From Streptomyces sp. MMBL 11-1 (GTDB lineage Bacteria > Actinomycetota > Actinomycetes > Streptomycetales > Streptomycetaceae): a DNA stretch of 64,000 nt. Shown in pieces: positions 50,281 through 59,405 of this stretch (positions are counted from its first letter, which is position 1; each line of letters starts with the position of its first letter). The notes beneath the pieces were generated by a model that made no database searches, was not told where the DNA came from, and saw nothing but the letters and a program-made list of their open reading frames with translations. The stretch is from positions 4,033,001-4,097,000 of the forward strand of contig NZ_CP117709.1 in NCBI RefSeq assembly GCF_028622875.1. The letters are read 5' to 3'. The position numbers were made by a program, and so were the translations under genes.

Positions 50281-50526
50281 GCAGCCGATCATCGCGAGCA
50301 CGGTGGGTGACGGCGACCGGGACTGCGCCGATGGCCTCTCCCCTGTCGGCCGAAGGGAGTAGGGAGGCCACGGGGGCGGCCGTGGTGTGCGGGCCTGTCC
50401 GTGCCACCGCGCTGCCCGATGAGGCAGTTCCGGATGCCCCGGCCGGGCCGGGGCGCGGGCTGGACGGCCCGGGGGCCGCGCCGTGATCGTGGAATGCCGA
50501 GGACGGTGCGGTCAGGGGAGATGAGG

Positions 50527-51480
50527 ATGGACGCGCACGACATCGAGCAGGAACACCACGAGCACGACGGACACCACGGACACCACGGGCGCCACGGACA
50601 CGGTGGACACGGCGGGTGGGAACAGGCCCACGAGCGCGATGAGCAGCGCGGCGAAACCCCTGTGGAGGCGCCCGGCGAGCGGGCCCACCACGTCTTCCGG
50701 GCCGCGGCGGCGGGCCGGGCCGATGTGGTCGGGGCGGCCGGGATGGGGCTGCTCCAGCGGACGGCCGGCAACGGGGCGATCGGGGCGATGGTCCAGCGGG
50801 CCCGGTCCGGTACGGCCACGGAACCCGCCGCCGAACAGGCCGAGCAGGCCGACGAGACCGGGCAGGCCGAGCGGCCGGGGCAGGCCGAGGAGCAGCGGTC
50901 GCCGGTGCACGACGTGGTCTCCTCCGGCGGTGCGCCCCTGGACACCGACACCCGTACGGACATGGAGAGCCGGATGGGCGCGGACTTCTCCGACGTGCGC
51001 GTCCACCACGACTCCGCCGCCCACGAGTCGGCGAAGGGAGTCGGGGCGCACGCGTACACCGTGGGCAACAACGTGGTGTTCCAGCGTGACGCCTACGATC
51101 CCGGGTCACCGCAGGGCCGCACCACGCTGGCCCATGAGCTGACCCATGTGATCCAGCAGCGCAACGGCCCGGTGGAGGGAACCGAGGCGCCGGGCGGCAT
51201 CCGGGTCAGCGACCCCTCGGACCGGTTCGAGCGCGAGGCCGTCGCCAACGCCGACCGGGTGCTGTCCGATCCCGCGCCGGAGGCCGCGCCTGCCCCGGCC
51301 GCCCCCGTGTCCGCCCCTGCGGCCGGCACCGCCGCCACCGCCCCCTCCACCTCCGCCGTGCAGCGGGCGGCCACGGAGGACGAGGACGAGCAACCCGCAG
51401 ACGTACAGGGGTCGTTCGTGCAGCGTGCGGCGGAGAAGAAGCCGGGGGAGGAGGAAGAGGAGGAGAAGCCTCCGGCATGA
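50527..51480 (+). CDS. eCIS-type DUF4157 metalloprotease-like protein with His-rich N-terminus
   Basis: 317 residues from ATG 50527, with AGGGGAG just upstream. Residues 6-35 are very His-rich (EHHEHDGHHGHHGRHGHGGHGG), a likely metal-binding or sensing region. The DUF4157 core follows: LDTDTRTDMESRMGADFSDVRVHHDSAAHESAKGVGAHAYTVGNNVVFQ and the zinc motif LAHELTHVIQQR. The tail is Ala/Pro-rich and ends in a Glu run. DUF4157 proteins are strongly associated with extracellular contractile injection systems, often as N-terminal parts of effectors. This fits the downstream Pvc15/Pvc16-like genes. Confidence 0.85.
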   Translation: MDAHDIEQEHHEHDGHHGHHGRHGHGGHGGWEQAHERDEQRGETPVEAPGERAHHVFRAAAAGRADVVGAAGMGLLQRTAGNGAIGAMVQRARSGTATEPAAEQAEQADETGQAERPGQAEEQRSPVHDVVSSGGAPLDTDTRTDMESRMGADFSDVRVHHDSAAHESAKGVGAHAYTVGNNVVFQRDAYDPGSPQGRTTLAHELTHVIQQRNGPVEGTEAPGGIRVSDPSDRFEREAVANADRVLSDPAPEAAPAPAAPVSAPAAGTAATAPSTSAVQRAATEDEDEQPADVQGSFVQRAAEKKPGEEEEEEKPPA

Positions 51481-51597
51481 AGGGGCCCGCTGCGGCCGGT
51501 CGGTCGGCCAGCGGGCCGGTCGGCCAATGGGCCGGTCGGTCAGGCGGACGGTTGGATGGTGGCGCGGTGGGGTGGCGGGGCGGTTCCCGGCGCGGGC

Positions 51598-52959
51598 TCA
51601 GCCTGCCGGGGTGTCCGGGCGCATCGTCCCGCCCAGGAACATCGAGGACGAGCACCGCGCGGGGGCCGGGGCGCCCACCGGCTTGCCGACCCGCCTGCAG
51701 TCGATCGTCATCGTGACCTTGCTGCCCGCGGGCACCAGGATCGGGGTCACGAAGTGGTAGTCGGAGTCGCGGAAGTTCTCCAGCCCGAGGCTCAGGACGC
51801 GGGTGTCCTCGCCGGCCGTGACGGTGACCGTGCCCGCGTCGCCCTGCGGGTTCTGCACCACGATGTCGGTGAGCTGGAAGGTGTGGCCGGCCGGTACCTC
51901 CAGGGCCGTCCCGGTGTTCGAGCCGCCGCCCACCGCGTCCCGCACCCGGACCTGCGCGCTGGTCGGGGCGCCCGACGCCGCGTCACCGCCACCGCTGCCG
52001 CCCGTGGCGGAGGGGCCCGGGGACGGAGTGGGTGTGGCCGAGCCGCCGCCCGTGCCCGCGCCGGCGGAGTCGCCGCCGCCGGAGTCCGCGCCGCCGGAGT
52101 CCGCACCGCCCGGTTCGCCCTCGTCCGGGGCCTTGCTCTTGTCGGCCGCGGCGGCCGACCGTACCGCCTCGGGCGTGACCGCCTCCCGGGCCGCGGACTT
52201 CACCGCCGGGCGCAGCAGCGCGTACCAGAGCCCCACCAGGACGAGGAGCAGCAGAGCGGCGGTGAGCAGGGCCCGGGGCAGCCAGCGCGGCAGGATCGGT
52301 TCCTGCTGGTAGGAGCCGTCCACCAGCACCGGGGCCGGAGCCTCCTCGCCCTCGGGCGGCTGCGGCGCGGCGAACACCTGGAAGGCGTGCGTCACCGGCG
52401 TACCGCGCCACATCCGCTTCGCCGGCCGGACCCGCAGCTTCGCGAACTCCGCGTGCCCCGGCTCGATCCGCAGCTCGGACACGGCGAACACCACCCGCGC
52501 CTGCTCCGTACCGGGCTGGGCCCCGAGCCGTACGGTCACCGGGGTGTTGCCCCGGTTGTCCACGGCGAACTGGTGCCGTCCGCTCCGCGAGCCGTTCGAG
52601 CCGCGCGGGACCAGTTCGGCGGTCGTCTCGGTGAACGGCAGAACGGTCACCCGGCCCTCGGGCACCACGGTGTCGCTCCGGTCGCCGGTCGGCATCACCC
52701 GGATCCCGAACGTGCTCTCGCCCGCGAGGACCGTCGCGTCGCGCGGCGGGCGCATGACCAGGGAGACGGTTCCGGAGTCGCCGGGGTACAGGGAGAGGAC
52801 CGCGGGCTCCATCGCCGACCAGGCGGCACAGGTGCCGACCACCTCGAAGTGGTATTCCTCGACGGTCCGGCCGGAGTTGAGGATCTGGAGGGGAAGGGTC
52901 GTCTCCTCGCCCGGTGCGACGGTGACGGACGACGCGTCGAGGCTTGCGGTAAGGCTCAT
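51598..52959 (-). CDS. membrane protein with extracellular/cytoplasmic beta domains, eCIS-region
   Basis: 453 residues from ATG 52959. The N-terminal 270 residues form two Ig-like/CARDB-type beta domains (SSVTVAPGEETTLPLQILNSGRTVEEYHFEVVG; FAVDNRGNTPVTVRLGAQPGTEQARV). One transmembrane helix follows (LLTAALLLLVLVGLWYALL), then a Gly/Ser/Ala-rich linker and a C-terminal beta domain with two Cys (IDCRRVG, ARCSSSMF). Related proteins accompany Streptomyces injection-system loci, where they may anchor or regulate the particle, but the role is not known. It is divergent from the LuxR regulator at 53172. Confidence 0.75.
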   Translation of the reverse strand: MSLTASLDASSVTVAPGEETTLPLQILNSGRTVEEYHFEVVGTCAAWSAMEPAVLSLYPGDSGTVSLVMRPPRDATVLAGESTFGIRVMPTGDRSDTVVPEGRVTVLPFTETTAELVPRGSNGSRSGRHQFAVDNRGNTPVTVRLGAQPGTEQARVVFAVSELRIEPGHAEFAKLRVRPAKRMWRGTPVTHAFQVFAAPQPPEGEEAPAPVLVDGSYQQEPILPRWLPRALLTAALLLLVLVGLWYALLRPAVKSAAREAVTPEAVRSAAAADKSKAPDEGEPGGADSGGADSGGGDSAGAGTGGGSATPTPSPGPSATGGSGGGDAASGAPTSAQVRVRDAVGGGSNTGTALEVPAGHTFQLTDIVVQNPQGDAGTVTVTAGEDTRVLSLGLENFRDSDYHFVTPILVPAGSKVTMTIDCRRVGKPVGAPAPARCSSSMFLGGTMRPDTPAG

Positions 52960-53171
52960 ACGCGGACCGTAGGACCGGGCCGGAGGGCGGGCACCGGTCA
53001 CGGAGGAACACTTTCGGGCAGATGTGATGCCCGACACAACCTTTCAGTTTCCTCGCGAGTAGGAACGGGAATCCTCTGACCGCCTCACACCTGATGGGGC
53101 GGACGAGTACAGCTGTGGAGCTTGTGCCTGCAGTGTGATGCTTCCGGCTGGTGCCCAGGGGGAGCATTCGC

Positions 53172-53798
53172 ATGGAGCGCATCACTGTCGTTTTACGCGC
53201 GCAGGACCCGATCTCCCAGGCGGGAGTGGCCAGTCAGCTACGGGCCCGCCCCGAGGTCACCGTGGTCGACCGGGACGACGGCGAGCCGACGCCCCAGGTC
53301 GTGGTCATGGTGGTGGACGCGGTGGACGACGAGGTTCTGCGCGTCCTGCGCAACATCCAGCGCACCAGCACCTGCCGCACGGTGCTGGTGACCACGGACA
53401 TCGACGAACAGAAGCTGGTCAGCGCGGCGGAGTGCGGCGTCGCGGGGGTCGTCAGGCGGTCCGAATCGACCCCGGACCATCTGGTTCAGGTCATCGGCAC
53501 GGTGGCCCGGGGCGAGGGGCATCTCCCCTCCGACCTGCTCGGACGCCTCCTCGAAGAGGTCGGCAGGCTCCAGGGTCAGGTGCTCGGCCCGCGCGGCCTG
53601 CACTTCACCGGCCTGGCCGCGCGTGAGGTGGACGTGCTGCGGCTGGTCGCCGAGGGGTACGACACCGCGGACATCGCGACGAAGCTGGCGTACTCCGAGC
53701 GCACGATCAAGAACGTGCTGCACTCGGTGATGACCCGTCTGCAACTGCGTAACCGCTCCCACGCGGTGGCGTACGCGATGCGCCAGGGCCTCATCTGA
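53172..53798 (+). CDS. LuxR/NarL-family regulator with degenerate receiver domain
   Basis: 208 residues from ATG 53172, with AGGGGGAG upstream. The N-terminal part resembles a receiver domain (ITVVLRAQDPISQAGVASQLRARPEVTVV...TVLVTTDIDEQKLVSAAECGVAGVV). It lacks the N-terminal acidic pair and has VVMVVDAVDD where the phospho-Asp would be, so phosphorylation is doubtful. The C-terminal HTH is FTGLAAREVDVLRLVAEGYDTADIATKLAYSERTIKNVLHSVMTRLQL. Such regulators head eCIS clusters in Streptomyces and probably control them. Confidence 0.88.
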   Translation: MERITVVLRAQDPISQAGVASQLRARPEVTVVDRDDGEPTPQVVVMVVDAVDDEVLRVLRNIQRTSTCRTVLVTTDIDEQKLVSAAECGVAGVVRRSESTPDHLVQVIGTVARGEGHLPSDLLGRLLEEVGRLQGQVLGPRGLHFTGLAAREVDVLRLVAEGYDTADIATKLAYSERTIKNVLHSVMTRLQLRNRSHAVAYAMRQGLI

Positions 53799-53830
53799 GG
53801 GGCGGGGCGGGGCGGGGAGGGGCGGGGCGG
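53799..53830 (+). other. G-tract cluster, potential G-quadruplex
   Basis: Six runs of four G separated by one or two bases lie directly after the LuxR regulator stop on the plus strand. The pattern meets the usual G4 rule (four runs of at least three G with short loops). Two 19-base near-copies of TGCGGGCCGC(T/G)T(C/A)GCGAAC follow at 53831-53880. Confidence 0.5.
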
Positions 53831-54003
53831 CTTGCGGGCCGCTTCGCGAACGCCGAGCGGTCTGCGGGCCGCGTAGCGAACCCTGCTGCACCTTCGGGCA
53901 CTTCGGTCTTCCCGTGGAAGTGACTCGTCTCTCTCCGTACGCGGACGGCCGGCACGCGACGGTGGCTCCGGGTATCCGGGCAGGGCGCGGGGAGGGGAAC
54001 GCT

Positions 54004-56073
54004 GTGCGGTGGTTTCAGCCAGGAACAACGGGGCCGCGAAGGCGAGCGGCCGGGCTCGTACTCCTGCTGCTGGCCGCCGGTCTCGCCCCCGCCTCGGGCG
54101 TGAGCGGTGTGGCGTCCGCCGTGCCCGTGCCGCCGGAGCCGTGGGTCACTCCGGCGACGCTGGAGGAGAGGCTCGACCCGGGCGGTTCGACGGGCACGGA
54201 CAAGCGGGTGCGGACCCCCGCGATCCCGCCCCGGCCGGACGTGGTCCTGCTGGTGGACGGTACGGCGAGCATGGCCGACGCGATCGCCAGCGTCCGGAAG
54301 AACCTGCCCGACATCACCGGCAAGATCCTGGCCGGGCAGCCCGCATCACGGTTCGCGGTGGCCACGTTCGGAGACCAGGAGGTCGACCCCGGGGCGGGGT
54401 TCCGGGTGCTCACGGAGTTGACGGACGATCTGACGAAGGTGCAGACCGGTGTCGACGGGCTGAAAACCGATCTCGGCAACGGCAGTCGCGGCCCCTCGGA
54501 GGACTGGATCAACGGGCTGTGGCAGATAGCCGACGGTGCGGGCGGCTCGACGGTGTTCCGCGACGGCGCGAGCCCGGTCGTGGTGCTCGTCGGCGACGCC
54601 TCCAGCCACGCGCCCAGCAACGGCCACACCATCGACGACACGATCTTCGCCCTCCAGGACAAGGGGGTCCGGGTGATCGGTGTCGATGTGGCGACCACGA
54701 TCGGCGACGGCCTCAACGGCAACGGTGACGCCGGGGACCCGAACTACGTCGAGGACCCGCCCACCACGCCGGGCCAGGCCACTCGCATCATCGAGGCCAC
54801 CGGCGGCCGGCTGCTCGAAAGCATCGACGGGGACCGGGTCGCCGATGCCATCATCGAGGGCTTCGACAACCTCCCCACCTCCGTCGGCTACCGCCTCGAC
54901 GCCTGCGACCCGCACCTGACCGTCGTCCTCGACCCGCCCACCCGGCAGCTCACCAGCGGCGAGACCGCGCACTTCGTGGAGACCGTCGATGTGTCGGAGG
55001 ACGCCCCGCAGGGCACGACGCTGACCTGCACCGTGCAGTTCCTGCTCGGCACCCAGATCCCGGGGACGGACACGGTCGGGCCGGCGGCGGTGCCCGATCC
55101 GGAGTTCCAGCAGCAGATCAGCATCGCCGTGAACGACGTCGACGTGCCCGTCGTCACCGTGGACGACCGTACGGCCAGGGCGCCCGACGACGACGGCACC
55201 CGCATCGACTACACGGCCACGGCGACGGACCCGCAGGACGGGGCGCTGCCCGTGACCTGCACCCCGCCGTCCGGGTCGCTCTTCCCGGTCGGAACGACGA
55301 CGGTCACCTGTTCGGCCACGGACTCGGCGGGCAACACGGGGGCGGACACGGCACGGTTCGAGGTGCTGGAACCCGTCGTCCCGCCGGACCCGCCCGCTCC
55401 GCCGCCGCCTCCCCCGCCGCCGGCCTCCGACCTCGCGGTACGCGCCGATGTCAGCCCGGACCGTACGTACGTGGGGCGGCCCGCGACAGCCCGGTTCACG
55501 ATCACGAACGCGGGCCCGGACACGGCGACCGGCGTCGTCCTCGGGACGGCCTGGCCGAGGACGGACGCGTCGAAGGACCGGAGCGTGCCCGGCCTGAGCC
55601 GGTGTACGGCGGCGAGGCCCTGCACGGTCCCCGCCGGGGGCCGGGTCGAGGTGACGCAGAGGGCGACGTACCGGGCGGCGGTCACCGGTGACGTACGGGC
55701 CACCGTGCGCGGCACCCTGCCCGACGGGCGGACGGCGAACAACCGGGACGTGGACCGGTTGAGGGTCCTCAAGCCCTCGCTGACGGTCACCCCACAGGTG
55801 GCGAAACCGGGGCAGCCGGTACTGGCCCGGGGCAAGGACTACCCGCCGGGCGAGACCGTACGTTTCACGTGGAACATCGGCATCACCGCGGACCGGTCCG
55901 GCGTACGGGTCGGTCGGGAAGGCACCTTCGAGGTGCAGGTGCTGGTCCTGCGCAAGGACACGCTGGGCCCGCGCTTCCTGCGGGTGGAGGCCCGCGACCT
56001 GCCGCGCCTGCGGAAACCGGTCCTGGTCGTGCAGCACAACCTGCAACCACCGGACTTCGCGGGTCGCTCATGA
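54004..56073 (+). CDS. secreted VWA-domain protein with HYR/CARDB-like repeats
   Basis: 689 residues from GTG 54004, with GGGGAGGGG upstream. A signal peptide ends near GVASA. The von Willebrand A domain (about residues 75-300) begins DVVLLVDGTASMADAIASVRKNL; its metal site is DGTAS, a variant of DxSxS. Then come a Cys-containing beta region, a HYR-type domain (PVTCTPPSGSLFPVGTTTVTCSATDSAGNTG), a run of eight prolines and a DUF11/CARDB-like domain (FTITNAGPDTATGVVL). It is exported and looks adhesive or structural. It is in line with the DUF4255 gene 31 bases downstream and may belong to the eCIS operon. Confidence 0.85.
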   Translation: MRWFQPGTTGPRRRAAGLVLLLLAAGLAPASGVSGVASAVPVPPEPWVTPATLEERLDPGGSTGTDKRVRTPAIPPRPDVVLLVDGTASMADAIASVRKNLPDITGKILAGQPASRFAVATFGDQEVDPGAGFRVLTELTDDLTKVQTGVDGLKTDLGNGSRGPSEDWINGLWQIADGAGGSTVFRDGASPVVVLVGDASSHAPSNGHTIDDTIFALQDKGVRVIGVDVATTIGDGLNGNGDAGDPNYVEDPPTTPGQATRIIEATGGRLLESIDGDRVADAIIEGFDNLPTSVGYRLDACDPHLTVVLDPPTRQLTSGETAHFVETVDVSEDAPQGTTLTCTVQFLLGTQIPGTDTVGPAAVPDPEFQQQISIAVNDVDVPVVTVDDRTARAPDDDGTRIDYTATATDPQDGALPVTCTPPSGSLFPVGTTTVTCSATDSAGNTGADTARFEVLEPVVPPDPPAPPPPPPPPASDLAVRADVSPDRTYVGRPATARFTITNAGPDTATGVVLGTAWPRTDASKDRSVPGLSRCTAARPCTVPAGGRVEVTQRATYRAAVTGDVRATVRGTLPDGRTANNRDVDRLRVLKPSLTVTPQVAKPGQPVLARGKDYPPGETVRFTWNIGITADRSGVRVGREGTFEVQVLVLRKDTLGPRFLRVEARDLPRLRKPVLVVQHNLQPPDFAGRS

Positions 56074-56104
56074 GTTCACTCTTCGCGTCGGAGGCGGTCA
56101 GCGG

Positions 56105-56902
56105 ATGATCCATGAGGTGGACGACGTCCTGCGGGCCCTGATCCGGGCGGAGGTGCTGGAGGGCCGCCAGATCGCGGTGGTCTTCGACGCCCCGACCCGG
56201 GAGTGGGCGGCCAAGGTCAACGCCCCGATGGTCAACCTCTACCTCTACGACATCCGCGAGGACATGCGGCGGCGGGAGCGCGGCCTGCACAACGAGTACG
56301 ACGAGCGCGGGGCGATCGTCGCGCGGCGCCGCCCGCCACGCTTCTTCAAGCTGTCGTACCTGATCACGGCGTGGACGAAGCGCCCGGAGGACGAACACCG
56401 GCTGCTCTCCTCGCTGCTGGCGTGCCTGCTGCGGTACGAGGCGCTGCCGCCGGAGCGGCTGGCGGGCTCGCTGGCCGAGGTCGGGGCCGCCGTCCCGATG
56501 TCGATCGCGCTGCCGCCGCCGGAGGACCGGTCGTTCGCCGATGTGTGGAGTGCGCTCGGGGGCGAGCTGAAGCCCTCGCTGGATCTGGTGATCAGCGTTC
56601 CGGTGACGGCCTCGCCGGTCTACGAGGCGGGCCCGCCGGTGGGCGACGAGGGGCTGCGGGCCGAGTTCGGGGACGTACCCGCGCCGGTGCTCGGGGAGGG
56701 CGCGGGCGCCGGCGGGACGGAGGCGCAGCCGGGCCGGCCGGGTCTGCCGGTGTACGGGTCGCGTCCCGGGCGGCCGGCCCGGGAGCCTTCCTCCGCACCC
56801 TCGGGCGGGGCGCACGGACGGGCGGTGTCGTTACGGATCACCGAGCGGCGGGGTGCGCGCTCGGAAAGACGGGGTACGCCGCCTGAGCAAGGGGACGTAT
56901 GA
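56105..56902 (+). CDS. DUF4255 (Pvc16 N-terminal family) eCIS protein
   Basis: 265 residues. The DUF4255/Pvc16_N domain is EVDDVLRALIRAEVL...AVVFDAPTREWAAKVNAPMVNLYLYDIREDMRRRE, followed by PPRFFKLSYLITAWTKRPEDEHRLLSSLLACLLRYEALP. In injection systems of the PVC/Afp type this protein caps the sheath-tube assembly. The C-terminal 100 residues are Gly/Pro/Arg-rich and variable. The stop overlaps the AAA ATPase start (ATGA at 56899), so the two are co-translated. Confidence 0.9.
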   Translation: MIHEVDDVLRALIRAEVLEGRQIAVVFDAPTREWAAKVNAPMVNLYLYDIREDMRRRERGLHNEYDERGAIVARRRPPRFFKLSYLITAWTKRPEDEHRLLSSLLACLLRYEALPPERLAGSLAEVGAAVPMSIALPPPEDRSFADVWSALGGELKPSLDLVISVPVTASPVYEAGPPVGDEGLRAEFGDVPAPVLGEGAGAGGTEAQPGRPGLPVYGSRPGRPAREPSSAPSGGAHGRAVSLRITERRGARSERRGTPPEQGDV

Positions 56903-58977
56903 CGGCGGGGGGCGCCGGCGGCCCGGACCTCCGCGACCTGCTCGCCCGGGCGGCGGCCGTGGAGCGGCGCATCCGGCACGCGGTGGAGCTGAGACGGAGC
57001 ACCGATCCGGACCCGGACGACGACTTCCGGGGGCTGTACCTCACGGACGACAGCATCGTGCGGCTGCTGGATGGGGAGCGGGCCAGGGCCTTTCCGGAGC
57101 TGGACGAACCCTCGGCCGAGGGTTCGCCGACCGGGGAGGGGGCCGCCGAGGCGGAGAACGATTCCCGACTGGCCCGCCTTGCCCGGGAGTTCGGCCTCAC
57201 CGCGCTCGATACGGAGATCCTGCTCATCGCGCTCGTACCGGATCTGGACGACCGCTTCGAGGCGTTCTACGGCTACCTGAACGACGACGTGTCCCGTCGC
57301 CGCCCGTCCGTCGGACTGGCCCTGGGCCTGTCCGGCGCGGCCCTCTCCGACCCGGCGGCCCGTGCCCGGCTGGCCGCGGGGGCGCCGCTGCGGGCCGGCG
57401 GGCTGCTCCTGGCGGAGGACCTGAACCGCCCGTTCCTGAGCCGTGCGCTGCGGGTGCCGGACCGGGTGGCCGCGCATCTGCTGGGCGACGACACCCCGGA
57501 CCCGAGGCTGGCGGACCTGCTGGCCCCGTGGCAGGCCGTGCCCGGGGTGGGTGACCCGGCCCCGCTGGCCGGGGTCCTCGCCGACGGCGTCCGGCTGGCC
57601 TACCTGAGCGAGGACCAGGGCGGCGCGGGCACGGCGCTGGCCGCGTCGGCGCTGACGCGGGCGGGCCGGGGCGTCCTGGGCCTGGACCTGGCCCGGCTGG
57701 CGGAGGACCCGTCGCCCGCCGAGGCGGTGAACGCCCTGGTCCGGGAGGCGCGCCTGACCGGGGCGGGCCTGGTCTGCGCGCCGCTGGACGCGGTGTCCCG
57801 GGAGCGCCCGGGGCTGCTCAGGCTCCTCACGGCGACCCCGGTCCCGACGGTCCTGGTGGGGCGGGCGCCCTGGGACGCGTCCTGGTCGGTCGCCCCGCCC
57901 CTGCTGCTGCACGCGCCCCGGGTGGAGCCGTCGGCGCGGGGGGCGCTGTGGCGGGACGCGTACCGGCTCCGGGAGGACAAGCCGCTCCCGCCCGCCATCG
58001 CCCCGGACCAGCTGCTGGCCCCGTTCCTCCTCACCCCGGAACAGATCACCGGAGCCGCCCGTTCCGCCGCCCAGGCGGCCCGTCTGGCGGGCGGCGAGCT
58101 CACCGCGGACCACGTACGGCGGGGGGCCCGCGCCCAGAACGCGGCGGGCCTGGACCGCCTGGCCCGCCGCATCGAACCCACGGTGACCTGGGACGACCTG
58201 GTCCTCCCGCCCGACACCCACACCCAGCTCCGCGAACTCACGGCCCGCGCCCGGCACCGCGACCGGGTGCTGGGGGAGTGGGGGATGCGGCCGGGCGGGG
58301 GCCGGGGCCGGGGGGTGTCGGCGCTGTTCGCGGGCGACTCCGGCACGGGCAAGACGATGTCGGCGGAGGTGATCGCCGCCGATCTGGGGCTGGACCTGTA
58401 CACGGTCGACCTGGCGACGGTGATCGACAAGTACGTGGGCGAGACGGAGAAGAACCTGGAGCGGATCTTCACGGAGGCTGCGGGCGTGAACGGCGTGCTC
58501 CTCTTCGACGAGGCGGACGCGATCTTCGGCAAACGCTCGGACGTGAAGGACGCGCACGACCGCTACGCCAACGTGGAGAGCGCGTACCTCCTGCAACGCA
58601 TGGAGTCCTTCGACGGCCTGGCCATCCTCGCCACCAACCTCCGCGCCAACCTGGACGACGCCTTCACCCGCCGCCTGGACCTGGTCATCGACTTCCCGGT
58701 CCCGGACCCCGAGCAGCGCCTGCTCCTGTGGGACCGCTGCCTGGGCCCGACCCTCCCGCGCGGCACGGACCTGGACCTGCCCTTCTGCGCCGAGAACTTC
58801 GAGCTGGCGGGCGGCAACATCCGCTCGATCGCGGTGACTTCGGCGTACCTGGCGGCGGAGGCGGGGGGCGCGGTGACGATGGAGACGGTGATCCACGCGA
58901 TCCAGCGGGAGTACCAGAAGCTGGGGCGGCTGACGTTGGCTTCGGAGTTCGGGCCGTATCTGGGGCTGGTGACCTGA
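56899..58977 (+). CDS. AAA+ ATPase of contractile injection system (Pvc15-like)
   Basis: 692 residues. The N-terminal 430 residues include a winged-helix-like domain and a degenerate first AAA-like region. The active AAA module has Walker A FAGDSGTGKTMSAEVIAADLG at about 475-482, Walker B VLLFDEADAIFGKRSDVKDAHDR, sensor 1 LATNLRANLD and Arg finger region RRLDLVIDFPVP. This is the ATPase always found in eCIS loci, thought to help particle assembly or disassembly. It is translationally coupled to the DUF4255 gene. No structural sheath or tube gene is visible in the window. Confidence 0.92.
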   Translation: MTAGGAGGPDLRDLLARAAAVERRIRHAVELRRSTDPDPDDDFRGLYLTDDSIVRLLDGERARAFPELDEPSAEGSPTGEGAAEAENDSRLARLAREFGLTALDTEILLIALVPDLDDRFEAFYGYLNDDVSRRRPSVGLALGLSGAALSDPAARARLAAGAPLRAGGLLLAEDLNRPFLSRALRVPDRVAAHLLGDDTPDPRLADLLAPWQAVPGVGDPAPLAGVLADGVRLAYLSEDQGGAGTALAASALTRAGRGVLGLDLARLAEDPSPAEAVNALVREARLTGAGLVCAPLDAVSRERPGLLRLLTATPVPTVLVGRAPWDASWSVAPPLLLHAPRVEPSARGALWRDAYRLREDKPLPPAIAPDQLLAPFLLTPEQITGAARSAAQAARLAGGELTADHVRRGARAQNAAGLDRLARRIEPTVTWDDLVLPPDTHTQLRELTARARHRDRVLGEWGMRPGGGRGRGVSALFAGDSGTGKTMSAEVIAADLGLDLYTVDLATVIDKYVGETEKNLERIFTEAAGVNGVLLFDEADAIFGKRSDVKDAHDRYANVESAYLLQRMESFDGLAILATNLRANLDDAFTRRLDLVIDFPVPDPEQRLLLWDRCLGPTLPRGTDLDLPFCAENFELAGGNIRSIAVTSAYLAAEAGGAVTMETVIHAIQREYQKLGRLTLASEFGPYLGLVT

Positions 58978-59006
58978 GGGCGGGAGTGGGTGGTTGAGGG
59001 CTGGGG

Positions 59007-59405
59007 TCAGACCTTGACGATGCGCACGCGGTCGCCGCAGAGCATGGTCAGGTCCTCGGGATCGGAGGTCAGGACCACGGCCGGCTTGGGAGCGTGGAGC
59101 GCGGTGGCGGCGACCACGGAGTCGATGGCGTACTTGTGCCCGTGAAGGCCCGCGTCGACGAGCAGCGCCATCGCCGTACGCCCGATCTCCTCGGTGACCG
59201 GCTCCACGTTCAGCCGGGACACGGCCCAGTTGAAGCGGGCTGAGTTCACCCGCGCGTGGTGTGCCTCGATGAGGGTGAGGATGCTGGTCACGACCCGCAT
59301 GTCCTCCTGCTCGGCCCCGCGTACCAGAGCCATGACCCGGCGGTCGTCGGCGACCACCTTCGACAGCCCTTCGCTGTCCAGGACGAGGGTGCCCGGCCGG
59401 TTCAT
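59007..59405 (-). CDS. PIN-domain toxin, VapC-like
   Basis: 132 residues from ATG 59405; the stop of the antitoxin gene and this start share a base (TGATG), which decides it over a TTG three bases earlier. PIN features are LVLDSEGLSKVVADDR (first Asp), a central Glu in LIEAHHA and the C-terminal acidic residues in KYAIDSVVAATAL and LTSDPEDLTML. It is probably an RNase that cleaves tRNA or rRNA when freed from its antitoxin. Convergent with the AAA ATPase. Confidence 0.85.
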   Translation of the reverse strand: MNRPGTLVLDSEGLSKVVADDRRVMALVRGAEQEDMRVVTSILTLIEAHHARVNSARFNWAVSRLNVEPVTEEIGRTAMALLVDAGLHGHKYAIDSVVAATALHAPKPAVVLTSDPEDLTMLCGDRVRIVKV

